Source of the DNA: Prevotella ihumii
GTDB lineage: Bacteria; Bacteroidota; Bacteroidia; Bacteroidales; Bacteroidaceae
Assembly (NCBI RefSeq): GCF_900155655.1
Contig: NZ_LT706987.1
Location: forward strand, 414,246 to 452,184
Direction of reading: 5' to 3'
Length of the DNA stretch: 37,939 bases
Both the position numbers and the translations under genes were made by a program. Under the pieces are notes generated by a model. The model did no database searches and had not been told where the DNA came from. It saw only the letters and a list, made by a program, of their open reading frames with translations. This document shows positions 16,913 to 24,915 of this stretch, one piece after another; position 1 is the stretch's first letter; the number at the start of each line of letters is the position of its first letter.

Positions 16913-18463
16913 TTATGACTGACTGATGCGATGTATGGCCTGCCGTATCATCGTGATGAGCTTTTTTGTTCCTAATCCGGACCGTTCTCCCGCCATCTTG
17001 ATAGTAGCTTTTTTCAGAATCAATTTTCCCAATGCTGTTTGCAACATTTTAAAAGGTGCGTATTGCTGAGCCAAGGTTTCCTTTAGACCAGGATATTGAG
17101 AGAAAAGATCTTTGAGCATAGTGTCTTCGGTAATCTCTGCTATCTGTTTGTCGTCATCTTTCTCTGTTTCCATAGAGTCTGTCATTGTAGAGGTGGGCGG
17201 TGTGGCATACTTCTCTTTTTCGTCTGCCCATGTGAGAAGCGTCTGCGACCCAGTGAGAGTACGAATGCGAGTACAGTCTTGCATCACTTCAAGGATGCCT
17301 CTGAAATCGCCCTGCTTGTCTCTCACAGCATAGTAAGTGATATAGATAAACAGATTAGGCTTGTTAATCCAAAATTCCGCCTTGTCCTGTTCGCCGCTTC
17401 GCATCTTTTCCACTATTTCACGAACGATGTGCACGCTCTTGCGTGGATGGCAGTTTTCTACTTTTCGCCCTATCACGTTTTTAGAGCGAGGAAATATGCG
17501 ATGGTCGGTATCAGAGTAGAATTGCACCAGTTCATCTTCGTTGACAAACGAGATGTCGAAAGGCAAATGCTGGTAGATGAGATTGATTTGCTTGAGCGTG
17601 AGCTTGCCTGTTGTCACGTCTAACGGTTGGTCGTGTTTCACGGCGTAGCCATACTTCGCCAACAACGATTGCAGTTCTTGAGCAAAGCCGTCGGCAGGGC
17701 GGATGTTATCTTTCTTCTCTGTCTTTGCCACATTGATAAAGGCAAAACCTATCTCTTGGTCTCCACTCTTCATTTCCTCAAATTCCTCTTCTTTGATCAA
17801 AGCGAGCGAGGTTGGATAGAGGATGGCCTCTTCTTTATCCATCAAGTCGCGGAGATAGGGTATCAACTCTTTCACTTGTGCGACAAAAGTCTCTTCATCG
17901 TTAGCTTCAAGCAATGGATTCAACTTCTTCACGCAGTTGGAAATCATGTCGTCAAAGGTCCACATGGTGACGGTGGGACGGTCAAATCCTTTCTTCTCAA
18001 GTATCGGATAGAGCTGATTTTGTTTTCGGGTATAGTGTATGAGGTAGGCAGAGGCTTTGTCCAACAGTTCCAACCACTGATTCTTAATCACAGGATACTG
18101 TACCAAGTCTTCGGCAGCGTTCAGTATGCGACGCATCTCCTCATTCTCGCGATAGTAGTGACGAATGGGGTGATCATCAGGCAAGGTTGGAATGCTGTAA
18201 TCCATCATCTCCTCCAATAGCTTGTTGAGCTCGGAAAGATTTTCCTTGAAACATTCCTCGGGGTCTTCTTCCGTCATTGTCTGCTCCATCAAGGCATAAT
18301 GATAGGGTTTCAGCTTGCCCACTTTCTCTTTCAGTTGTCGTTTGGCTTCCTCAAGCGAAATAGTTCCAAAAGCGTATTGCTTTTTGATGTCAGCCAAATA
18401 TTGCAGTCGTTCTATCTCTATCTTAGGCAAGTGCCGTTGCATTTCGCATATTTTCTTATTCAT
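16913..18463 (-). CDS. DUF438-hemerythrin-like-PAS-DUF1858 sensor protein
   Basis: This 516-aa soluble protein has four parts: an N-terminal DUF438-like helical region (about 1-65), a hemerythrin-like region (95-225), a PAS domain (about 286-400) and a C-terminal DUF1858-like domain (about 443-516). The hemerythrin part shows DDHPIRHYYREN (96-107) and HYTRKQNQLYPILEKKG (143-159). Where family members usually read MW..HDEIR, this one has MWTFDDMI, so at least one expected iron-ligand histidine is missing. The PAS domain has the family signature VIGRKVENCHPRKSVHIV and AEFWI. Related proteins are thought to sense O2, NO or redox state. The gene sits 46 bp after a HmuY-family gene, so heme or gas sensing tied to uptake is plausible. 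There is no DNA-binding or kinase domain. Confidence 0.75.
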   Translation of the reverse strand: MNKKICEMQRHLPKIEIERLQYLADIKKQYAFGTISLEEAKRQLKEKVGKLKPYHYALMEQTMTEEDPEECFKENLSELNKLLEEMMDYSIPTLPDDHPIRHYYRENEEMRRILNAAEDLVQYPVIKNQWLELLDKASAYLIHYTRKQNQLYPILEKKGFDRPTVTMWTFDDMISNCVKKLNPLLEANDEETFVAQVKELIPYLRDLMDKEEAILYPTSLALIKEEEFEEMKSGDQEIGFAFINVAKTEKKDNIRPADGFAQELQSLLAKYGYAVKHDQPLDVTTGKLTLKQINLIYQHLPFDISFVNEDELVQFYSDTDHRIFPRSKNVIGRKVENCHPRKSVHIVREIVEKMRSGEQDKAEFWINKPNLFIYITYYAVRDKQGDFRGILEVMQDCTRIRTLTGSQTLLTWADEKEKYATPPTSTMTDSMETEKDDDKQIAEITEDTMLKDLFSQYPGLKETLAQQYAPFKMLQTALGKLILKKATIKMAGERSGLGTKKLITMIRQAIHRISQS

Positions 18464-18509
18464 AACAATTGTTTTTTTACATTTATAATATAACGAGCAA
18501 ATGTAAGCT

Positions 18510-19208
18510 TTATTTCAGTTCATCACAATAATAACTTATTTGTCCGCCCGTATCACCTATTTCAACATCGGCTTTGTACCAACTGATAATCTGTAGTTTG
18601 AAATATCGCTGTCCATCGGCAGTGCGTACCACGTATGTATGGAACGAGGGAGCATAGACAGGCGGTGGACCTGTAAAGGTCATTGCTTTTGCCAATGTGG
18701 GGTTAGCATCTGTCTGTGTCGATGCAGGACCGCGATTGGGGTCGAACCAAGGATTCTGTTCAAAGTCGAGTTTATTGGCGATGAGATACTTGTTCCAGTC
18801 GTTTTGCGACATGGTGATATATACCGAATGGTCATCCACCACCCATTGCAAATTGGTTGGCAATTGTGCCACCGTTTTCCAAGTGTCGTAACTGCCGTAT
18901 CCTAAGTCGGCGGCTCCGCCTTTTCCATTGCCCGATGTTCCGCTATTCGTTCGCATACGGTAGCCGCAAAAGGCAATGTCCCAGTCGGTACGCTCCCGCT
19001 GTTCGCCCTCTTTAATGTCGCCATTGGGCTTGTCAAGGTTGAATATTTTTCCTGTGCGCAAATTGATGTACAGCCAATCGTTGGTAACGCCGGTGGTGTA
19101 TCCCGTAACTCTTGGCAGCGTTTTGCCCGTAAACTCCTCTGCATCGTAACTCACGCACGAGGACAATGCTGTCGTTAAAGCGAAAAGTATGAATATGTAT
19201 TTTCTCAT
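18510..19208 (-). CDS. HmuY-family heme-binding lipoprotein, divergent second copy
   Basis: This 232-aa lipoprotein has a signal ending LSSC (Cys18). The HmuY family pattern is clear: DWLYINLRTG (44-53), DWDIAFCGYRMRTNSGTSG (75-93), and FHTYVVRTADGQRYFKLQI (189-207). It is far from the first HmuY in sequence and lacks that protein's methionine-rich segment. Candidate heme ligands are His127, Met133, Met176 and His190, but I cannot place them structurally. The start codon overlaps the stop of the upstream receptor gene (ATGA), so the two proteins are probably made together as a receptor/lipoprotein pair. The order is reversed relative to hmuYR. Confidence 0.82.
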   Translation of the reverse strand: MRKYIFILFALTTALSSCVSYDAEEFTGKTLPRVTGYTTGVTNDWLYINLRTGKIFNLDKPNGDIKEGEQRERTDWDIAFCGYRMRTNSGTSGNGKGGAADLGYGSYDTWKTVAQLPTNLQWVVDDHSVYITMSQNDWNKYLIANKLDFEQNPWFDPNRGPASTQTDANPTLAKAMTFTGPPPVYAPSFHTYVVRTADGQRYFKLQIISWYKADVEIGDTGGQISYYCDELK

Positions 19209-21556
19209 TTCTTTATTTTTAATGATTTTACGATGTCATCAACAAGAAATTCCACTTGCACATATCCCTTTGCACCGCTGGTGGCAGGAACATTGAACAT
19301 AGTGATGCCCGATCCCAAGGTGTGGGGCACATAGTTGAAGATGTTATCTACTCCGAGCGTAACTTTCACTTTGTTGTAGAATGTCTGCACCACTGCCAAG
19401 TTACAGAGTGCATAGGTAGGCAGCGTGCAGCGGAAATAGGCATCGTAGCTTTTATGATGTTCTTCCACCCACACACGATCTTGCACATCAAAGTTTTTCT
19501 CGCCCATGAGCGATGCACTGAAGATGGTTTTCAAGCGGTAGTTAGGCTTGTTATATACATAGTCGATGCTTGCCGTGGCAGCGTGTGGCGATGTGGTGTT
19601 CACCTGTATGCCGTTTTGCTTGCTTACGTTTACATAGCTGTATGTTCCATTCAGGGTAAACCGGTCGAGGAAGTGCCATTTCAGGATAGCCTCAATGCCC
19701 AGCATACGCTGACTGCTGAGGTTGGTGTATTCAAAGTTATACTGCATATCATAGATGTGCCATACTCCCTCTATCTTCTTTCTGAAAAAGTTTCCATAGG
19801 TGTTTACGTTGATGAAGAATCCGTTATGACTATACTCGGCACCCAGCGAAAAGTAATGATTCTTCTCGGGCTTCAAGTCTTCGCTTCCCCTAATTTGAAA
19901 CATCCCTAAATGGTCCCAATTGAAAAAAAGTTCCTTGATGCTCGGTGCCCGGTAACCCATGGAGTAGTTGGCACGTATCGCCCAGTGCCCATCGGGAGAG
20001 TATTTTACCGCAATTTTGGGCATCCACATAAATCCGAAAGCTTTTGAAAAGTTGGTTCGCACACCTGTGGAGAGCATCCAGTGGGCATTTGCCGTCCATT
20101 CGTCTTGTACGAAGTACTCCGTCTCGTGCAGGGCGCGCGTGGTCATTTTCCTATTCACGAATCGGTCGCTGGTGAGTTCATCCGAAGTATGTTCCACTCC
20201 AAGTATGATGCTGTGTCCGCTAAAGTAGGTACTTGTCAGTGTGAGACGTGGCTCGAATATTTTGCTCTTGTACACCTTCTTGCGTTCATCGATACGCTCG
20301 TGCCGTTTGAAACGGTCGTAGAAATCGTTGTGTATGCTAAGGTTTACAGTAAACCAGTCTTTTACATTATATTTCGCCTTAACGCCTGTCATGAGATCGC
20401 GACTCTGCGAGAAAGTCATATCTTGTATCAAGTCGTATGAGTTCATGAAGAACATCGAGCCATACACCTGTACCGACAGGTTTCTGTTGGGCTCGTAATA
20501 GAACTTCTGCGCTGCCGAGATATGCTCCGTTCCCTCAATGCCCATTGGCGAACGTGCCGCCACACTGGTGAGCGTGATGTCATGAGGCAGAAAGGGGTTT
20601 GCCTCCTTTGTGTAGGTCTTGCTGTCGTTCTCCGCCTGATACATATAAAAGGCATCGTTCTCGCTATACCATACGTCGGTTTGAGAGGTAAAGGCGTTGT
20701 GTTTCACTCCAGCAGAGAGCCACGCCTGTAAGTTAGGACGGTCGCTGTTCTTCTCAAACATATATAGAAAATCTTTTGGAGACGGTGTTTTGTAGTTGCG
20801 CTCGTTCATCTGTGCCCAGCGCATACCTGCCTGAATATCCAATGGTTTGGTCGCTTTTTTAGAAATAAGATTGATGACCGCACCCGAAGCACGACTGCCA
20901 TACAGAGTACTGCTGGCACCCTTTACAATCTCCACACGGTCAATGGCGTGCAGGTTAAAGCGTTCGTAGTCGAGGTTGCCTGCCATATCACCCGTCATTC
21001 GTTCACCGTCTTGCAGAAAAAGAACGTGGCGCGCATCCAGTCCCTGCATTGAGATTTCGTTGCCGAAACCCACTTTCTGAATGTTGAGTCCTGGTGTCTC
21101 TTGTTGCAGGGCATGTTGTAGGTCGCTGTACCCTGCATCAACGAGTGCCTTTCCGCCCAATACCTGTGTGGTGATGGGCGACAGTTTTACGGGACGCTCT
21201 GTTCGTGAACCTGTTACAACGACATCGTTCAGGTGCAGCACGTCTTCGCGCATAACAATCTTTATGTTGTTTTCCTGTGGCGGCACACTTCCTTTTACGG
21301 GGACGAAGCCCGTTGCATGGACATTATAGTATAGTTCCTTTCCCTTTTCTATACTTAATATCACCTTGCCATCAATGTCGGTAATGGCATTCTTAACATC
21401 CAACATCTCTTTGCTCGTGGCATATTGCACAGTAGCCCCTACCAAAGGTTGCTGCGTATCTTTTTCAAGTATGGTTATCCTTACCATGCGCTGTGCCTGT
21501 GCGCTTATCGCCAAAAGCAGGCAAAGGAGTAAGAATAAGAATCCTTTCTTCTGCAT
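19205..21556 (-). CDS. TonB-dependent receptor, HmuR-like, paired with the second HmuY
   Basis: This 783-aa outer-membrane receptor has a signal peptide (about 1-21), a carboxypeptidase-like N-terminal domain (about 24-105), a plug with VVVTGSRTERPVKLSP and RVEIVKGASSTLYGSRASGA, and a barrel. A YRAP motif lies near residue 534, followed by GSEDLKPE where HmuR has NPNLKPE. The YRAP box and the HmuY partner point to heme or another porphyrin; the altered second box may reflect a different ligand. It overlaps the downstream HmuY gene by 4 nt. A terminator-like hairpin separates it from the lipoprotein gene upstream, echoing the hmuY/hmuR layout. No hmuS, hmuT or hmuU accompanies it. Confidence 0.85.
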   Translation of the reverse strand: MQKKGFLFLLLCLLLAISAQAQRMVRITILEKDTQQPLVGATVQYATSKEMLDVKNAITDIDGKVILSIEKGKELYYNVHATGFVPVKGSVPPQENNIKIVMREDVLHLNDVVVTGSRTERPVKLSPITTQVLGGKALVDAGYSDLQHALQQETPGLNIQKVGFGNEISMQGLDARHVLFLQDGERMTGDMAGNLDYERFNLHAIDRVEIVKGASSTLYGSRASGAVINLISKKATKPLDIQAGMRWAQMNERNYKTPSPKDFLYMFEKNSDRPNLQAWLSAGVKHNAFTSQTDVWYSENDAFYMYQAENDSKTYTKEANPFLPHDITLTSVAARSPMGIEGTEHISAAQKFYYEPNRNLSVQVYGSMFFMNSYDLIQDMTFSQSRDLMTGVKAKYNVKDWFTVNLSIHNDFYDRFKRHERIDERKKVYKSKIFEPRLTLTSTYFSGHSIILGVEHTSDELTSDRFVNRKMTTRALHETEYFVQDEWTANAHWMLSTGVRTNFSKAFGFMWMPKIAVKYSPDGHWAIRANYSMGYRAPSIKELFFNWDHLGMFQIRGSEDLKPEKNHYFSLGAEYSHNGFFINVNTYGNFFRKKIEGVWHIYDMQYNFEYTNLSSQRMLGIEAILKWHFLDRFTLNGTYSYVNVSKQNGIQVNTTSPHAATASIDYVYNKPNYRLKTIFSASLMGEKNFDVQDRVWVEEHHKSYDAYFRCTLPTYALCNLAVVQTFYNKVKVTLGVDNIFNYVPHTLGSGITMFNVPATSGAKGYVQVEFLVDDIVKSLKIKK

Positions 21557-21576
21557 CGTTTCTTTTTATTTTTGAA

Positions 21577-21614
21577 AAAGGAAGTGAAAGCACTCACAGT
21601 CCCTCACTTCCTTT
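21577..21614 (-). terminator. Attenuator hairpin before the second receptor gene
   Basis: AAAGGAAGTGA (21577-21587) and TCACTTCCTTT (21604-21614) pair perfectly over 11 bp. On the minus strand the stem ends in CTTTTTC. It lies between the stop of the lipoprotein gene (21635) and the receptor start (21556). It would limit read-through into the receptor and HmuY genes. Confidence 0.65.
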
Positions 21615-21634
21615 ATTATCATATTTGTAACGTA

Positions 21635-22276
21635 TTACAATCCGTGTTCCTTCTTATAGGCTGCCAAGTCCTTCTCGTATTGGGCAAACTCGGCTTCGTA
21701 ATTGTTGATACGGTTCTTGTCGATAGTCTGCAAGAAACACTCGGAACGCACGTTCATCATATTGTAATCGACTATGAATGTAATCTGGTTCGTTTTCACA
21801 TTCAGATAGCCTTCTACACCTGCGCCACTTCCTTGCTGTACTCCGGAATCATCTTTAGGATTTCCCGTAACGCTACCGTCCTTACCCTTAAACTTTATCC
21901 AACCATCGCCTTTATACTCATCTTTCTCCCAAGAATTGAGTTGCATAAATTTACATTGGCATGAGAAATACACAATCAATGGCATCTTGCCTACGGTAAA
22001 GCCCTCGAGTGAAAGTTTCATTGTCTTATCGTTCACCCAATCAAAACTAAATTTTGTAGGACATCCATTTGGCAATAATGTTTTGTCAACCCCACTCATC
22101 GTAGCTTTGGTAGACAAAACAATCTCACCATTCAAGATGTTTTTTGCCTCATTGAAATATTCCTCTATCGGATCTTTCTGTTCTAAATTCTCATCACTAC
22201 TACAAGAAGAGAATCCCGCAAAAAGAACTGCAATAAGGCAAAATAAACTTATATTCGTAACAAACTTTTTCATCAT
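21635..22276 (-). CDS. Lipoprotein of unknown function (possibly DUF4903)
   Basis: This 213-aa protein has an SPII signal ending GFSSC (Cys25), then a beta-rich domain (NGEIVLSTKATMSGVDKT, SFDWVNDKTMKLSLEGF, YNMMNVRSECFLQTIDKNR) and a charged helical tail (EAEFAQYEKDLAAYKKEHGL). The pattern recalls the DUF4903 lipoproteins of Bacteroidales, but I am not sure of the family number. A possible disulphide pair or metal site is CQC near residue 107. It starts 5 bp after the calycin-like gene stop, so the two are made from one transcript. Its place directly before the receptor suggests a surface ligand-capture role. Confidence 0.65.
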   Translation of the reverse strand: MMKKFVTNISLFCLIAVLFAGFSSCSSDENLEQKDPIEEYFNEAKNILNGEIVLSTKATMSGVDKTLLPNGCPTKFSFDWVNDKTMKLSLEGFTVGKMPLIVYFSCQCKFMQLNSWEKDEYKGDGWIKFKGKDGSVTGNPKDDSGVQQGSGAGVEGYLNVKTNQITFIVDYNMMNVRSECFLQTIDKNRINNYEAEFAQYEKDLAAYKKEHGL

Positions 22277-22281
22277 TATAG

Positions 22282-22746
22282 CTAAAAATTCCCATCAAAA
22301 GTTACAGATGCAGGGAAGACAGGAACAGATTGCCAACCTGCGTATGTGTCAAGAACGAAATGGAGTTCATTATTTACAAGAGAGCCTGTAAAACTGGATA
22401 ATTTAATTTTAATGGGTAATCCACCATCCAACAACATCAATTTACCGGCATAACCGCCTATGGGGGTCGTTGCTGTAACAACTCCGTTGTTGATAGAAAC
22501 TCTAAGTTCTACTTTGATTGTTCCCGGCATCTTGCCAATAGGTCCCACTATACCTGTCAAATCATACAGGTTACCACCGGTGCTTATCAATGTAAAGCTC
22601 TGATTTGTAGCATTATTGTATGATTTCCCATTCATAGTAATGTTACTCAACGTACCATTGTAAGTACCTGTCTGCGCATTAGAATTTACTGCAAATCCTA
22701 AAATGCTGATTACTATCAATATGGTAGAAATAAAAAAATGTTTCAT
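22282..22746 (-). CDS. Calycin-like secreted protein
   Basis: This 154-aa protein has a cleavable signal peptide (about 1-24, ending SNAQ; no lipobox Cys). It continues as a small beta-barrel-type domain starting TGTYNGTLSNITMNGKSYNN and including VGPIGKMPGTIKVELRV. This resembles the calycin-like domain proteins of Bacteroidetes, which are often encoded beside HmuY-type and TonB-receptor genes. Calycins (lipocalin-like barrels) usually bind small hydrophobic ligands, so heme or porphyrin binding is possible but not shown. The gene lies 15 bp after the leucine-rich-repeat gene. Confidence 0.65.
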   Translation of the reverse strand: MKHFFISTILIVISILGFAVNSNAQTGTYNGTLSNITMNGKSYNNATNQSFTLISTGGNLYDLTGIVGPIGKMPGTIKVELRVSINNGVVTATTPIGGYAGKLMLLDGGLPIKIKLSSFTGSLVNNELHFVLDTYAGWQSVPVFPASVTFDGNF

Positions 22747-22761
22747 CTTTTTTATGTTTTG

Positions 22762-24153
22762 TTAATTATTAATTAGTGATGACCATTCAACTCCATCTAT
22801 GTAGCCACCACCACTGGACAAGACCTTGAGATACTTCTTGATAAAGTCTTTTGTTTCCTGTCTGTCAAACACGTCTTGCGTACACGCAAAAGAGGTTTTT
22901 TTATCGTAGGTATGAAATTCCGTCAATTCCGGATAGGTAATACGACAATTCGCAGATAAACCGCCAAGTTCCAAATTGGATATCATCTTAAATTTGGACA
23001 AATCTACCTGCTCTATACTCTTCATATTCGCAAATGTTATCATATAAGAACGCAACCCGCTTTTTTCCGGTAAAGCTATCTTTTTCAAATCCGGGCATTC
23101 TACAAAAACAAGTGAGGAACCACCGGGACCATCCTGTTCCTGTTCTATTGCTCTCTGACCAAACAGGGTACTATGGCTTAAATCTATTTCGCTAATACCG
23201 CTAACCTTTACCCATAGGAAACCTGTCATGTTTGTAGCATCCTCAAGATTGATGCCTTCAGAGGCATCCACGTCTGTCAATGACAAGGTCATGAGACCGC
23301 TACAGGGTCTTAGGTACGGGAGTTTCGCTTTGTTTGTCAAGTTTACAGTAAGAAGTTTGCCGTCCCAATAAGGATTGTTCACAATATATTGTACCCCTTC
23401 CAATGTTGTAGCAGTGGCAACTCCATACCACTTATTAAATACACAGGCATTCGACCTTTCTTTGTTGCTTAACCGCTTGCTGATGTCAATATGAATACCG
23501 TCTTCATCAAAGATGCTGGAAAAGTATTTTTTGAAATTAGCCCTTATATTCTCATCAGGTATCTCGCGAATGGTATTGTATTTCTGCAAGTCGCCTTTTG
23601 CTGTTTCCATCTTCACGTCTATACTGCCAGACTCAATCTCAGCCTTCTTCTCTCGATAGAAACGCACAAGGTCTTTGATATTAAACTTTGCCGTCTGTGG
23701 CAAGTACAATTTCGTGATTTTGTGCAGCTGTGTTACGGTTTCATCACCATTCTCTTCCGTTTTTACATTCACCAGTCCTTCAAAGTCATAAATGTCGTTG
23801 CCCGTCAAATCTACACCGGTAATTTGTGCCGGCAGCTGGGCAAAGTCGAATACTGGTCCATATCCATTATTCGACAGCTTCACCTCCTTCAGGTTGGGCA
23901 GAATGTCAAGTCCGCTGAGATCTTTGAGTTTGGTTCCGCTTAAATCCAATGCGGTGGTTTTCTCCGCCAAGTCGTTGAGTTCCAACTTGCCGTCTTTGTC
24001 AAAGGTAAAGCCCCTCGTTTTCAGAATGTTCATTAACTCTGTGTTTTTAAGGGATTTTGTACTGTAATTAATTGCCTCGTCCTTGCTACATGAGGCAAGT
24101 CCCATCACAAGGAATACCAATACTGGTAATGTTAAATTCTTTACTATTTTCAT
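22762..24153 (-). CDS. Leucine-rich-repeat surface lipoprotein
   Basis: I place the start at 24153, where MKIVKNLTLPVLVF begins a proper SPII signal ending GLASC (Cys22). The longer open frame upstream only covers the promoter and its repeats. The 463-aa product has leucine-rich repeats near residues 70-130 (TALDLSGTKLKDLSGLDILP, NLKEVKLSNNGYG, ITGVDLTGNDIYDFEGL) and a further repeat-like region near 270-430 (LMTLSLTDVDAS, EIDLSHSTLFG, IEQVDLSKFKMI). Such lipoproteins are usually surface-exposed and bind proteins. As the first gene of the operon it could capture a host heme protein; that is inference. Confidence 0.75.
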   Translation of the reverse strand: MKIVKNLTLPVLVFLVMGLASCSKDEAINYSTKSLKNTELMNILKTRGFTFDKDGKLELNDLAEKTTALDLSGTKLKDLSGLDILPNLKEVKLSNNGYGPVFDFAQLPAQITGVDLTGNDIYDFEGLVNVKTEENGDETVTQLHKITKLYLPQTAKFNIKDLVRFYREKKAEIESGSIDVKMETAKGDLQKYNTIREIPDENIRANFKKYFSSIFDEDGIHIDISKRLSNKERSNACVFNKWYGVATATTLEGVQYIVNNPYWDGKLLTVNLTNKAKLPYLRPCSGLMTLSLTDVDASEGINLEDATNMTGFLWVKVSGISEIDLSHSTLFGQRAIEQEQDGPGGSSLVFVECPDLKKIALPEKSGLRSYMITFANMKSIEQVDLSKFKMISNLELGGLSANCRITYPELTEFHTYDKKTSFACTQDVFDRQETKDFIKKYLKVLSSGGGYIDGVEWSSLINN

Positions 24154-24183
24154 TTTCGATAATAAATTAATTGTTTTGAGTTG

Positions 24184-24214
24184 CAAAGGTAGGAGTCTTG
24201 TTTGGATTTCACAA
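24184..24214 (-). promoter_or_regulatory. Promoter of the seven-gene leftward operon
   Basis: On the minus strand TACCTTTG (24184-24191) matches the -7 consensus, and TTGTG (24210-24214) lies 18 bp upstream as a -33 box. Transcription would start near 24177, about 25 nt before the LRR lipoprotein ATG. Direct repeats overlap and extend upstream of the -33 box. Confidence 0.7.
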
Positions 24215-24270
24215 TACCCATTTATTAGGATTTTATTTTTGTTTTTGCAATCCTCATTTATTAGGATTTT
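24212..24270 (-). promoter_or_regulatory. Two 23-bp direct repeats upstream of the operon promoter
   Basis: Copies at 24212-24234 and 24248-24270 share CATTTATTAGGATTTT exactly and differ at two positions in the preceding seven bases. The period is 36 bp. The proximal copy touches the -33 box, so these look like operator sites for a regulator. The regulator is not identifiable here. Confidence 0.5.
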
Positions 24271-24329
24271 TCTGTTTGTGAGCATTTTTATCTGTTTTAC
24301 TTTTGGTAAGGCTAAAACGTTCCTCGCCA

Positions 24330-24776
24330 GATGACAATTTGCATCGCCCCATATTTCAATGTCGTGGGGAAGTTCTACTGTGCCGCTGATGCCACAGTCG
24401 TAGTCAATGGTATTTACATAGGTGTTTGTCAGTAAGTGTTGGAACGGTAGAGATTGGGGTTCAATGGCTTTCCTTTGAACGATAGTTGCCTGTTCGCCTT
24501 GTCATATTCCATGCCCGGAATATTCCTGATTAAGTATTCCAAGTTAGCACCTTTCCTTACTCGAAGGCAATCAGTATTGATAAACGTGGTGTCTTTTCTT
24601 ATGGAAAACAATTTCCGCTATCCAATAACTTGAACTTCATCGAGTTCTATCGTTTTATGTAATGAAGAAATATATTTTCGAGTAGGGTATATAGTATCAC
24701 CCACAGCTAAATTCAAAATAGTAGCATTAGCAGTGGGAAACAGCAAAATAGAATTACTTTTATAAAGAAATAGCAT
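24330..24776 (-). pseudogene. Decayed outer-membrane beta-barrel (TonB-receptor-like) gene
   Basis: Reading leftward from about 24776, one frame gives ILNLAVGDTIYP, then TIELDEVQVIG and an in-frame TAG, then RKLFSIRKDTTFINTD and VRKGANLEYLIRNIPGMEYD, ending in a stop after SNTY (24429). A second frame then continues with NTYVNTIDYDCGISGTVELP. These blocks resemble the plug start and a distant barrel segment of Bacteroidetes outer-membrane beta-barrel proteins. A full gene would be about 2.3-2.7 kb, so most of it is deleted, leaving a stop codon, a frameshift and a join. It lies just upstream of the LRR lipoprotein promoter. Confidence 0.65.
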
Positions 24777-24806
24777 ACAAATAGGTAAATATAGGATATA
24801 AATATG

Positions 24807-24814
24807 TAATTTTG
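24807..24814 (+). promoter_or_regulatory. Promoter -7 box of the BtuB-like receptor gene
   Basis: TAATTTTG fits TAnnTTTG. Transcription would begin near 24821, producing a leader of about 95 nt with two hairpins. No clear -33 box is visible. Confidence 0.55.
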
Positions 24815-24820
24815 CACTCC

Positions 24821-24915
24821 GAAACTCTGATGTATTGCGCCAAAAAGGTGCAGTGCTTAGAGGTTATTTATCGTGGGGGAGATGATTTCCCCTTAATTTA
24901 AAATTATTTTTATTT
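24821..24915 (+). promoter_or_regulatory. Structured 5' leader of the BtuB-like receptor gene
   Basis: Hairpin 1 combines CTCTGA/TTAGAG (24825-24830 with 24857-24862) and TGCGCC/GGTGCA (24836-24841 with 24847-24852) around an AAAAA loop. Hairpin 2 is GGGGA/TCCCC (24876-24880 with 24888-24892). Both lie between the predicted start site and the ATG. The leader is too short for a classical cobalamin riboswitch, and I cannot assign it to any known class. Confidence 0.45.

Noticed and set aside
16305..18220. Several plus-strand open frames over the DUF438 and membrane-protein genes
   Set aside because: They lie antisense to well-supported coding regions, and their translations have no recognisable domains.
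22762..24285. The longer start at 24285 for the LRR lipoprotein
   Set aside because: The extra 44 codons cover the promoter and direct repeats, and the SPII signal begins exactly at 24153.
24821..24915. A cobalamin or TPP riboswitch before the BtuB-like receptor gene
   Set aside because: The leader is only about 95 nt, and I find neither a B12 box nor the conserved TPP elements; I report it as an unclassified leader instead.
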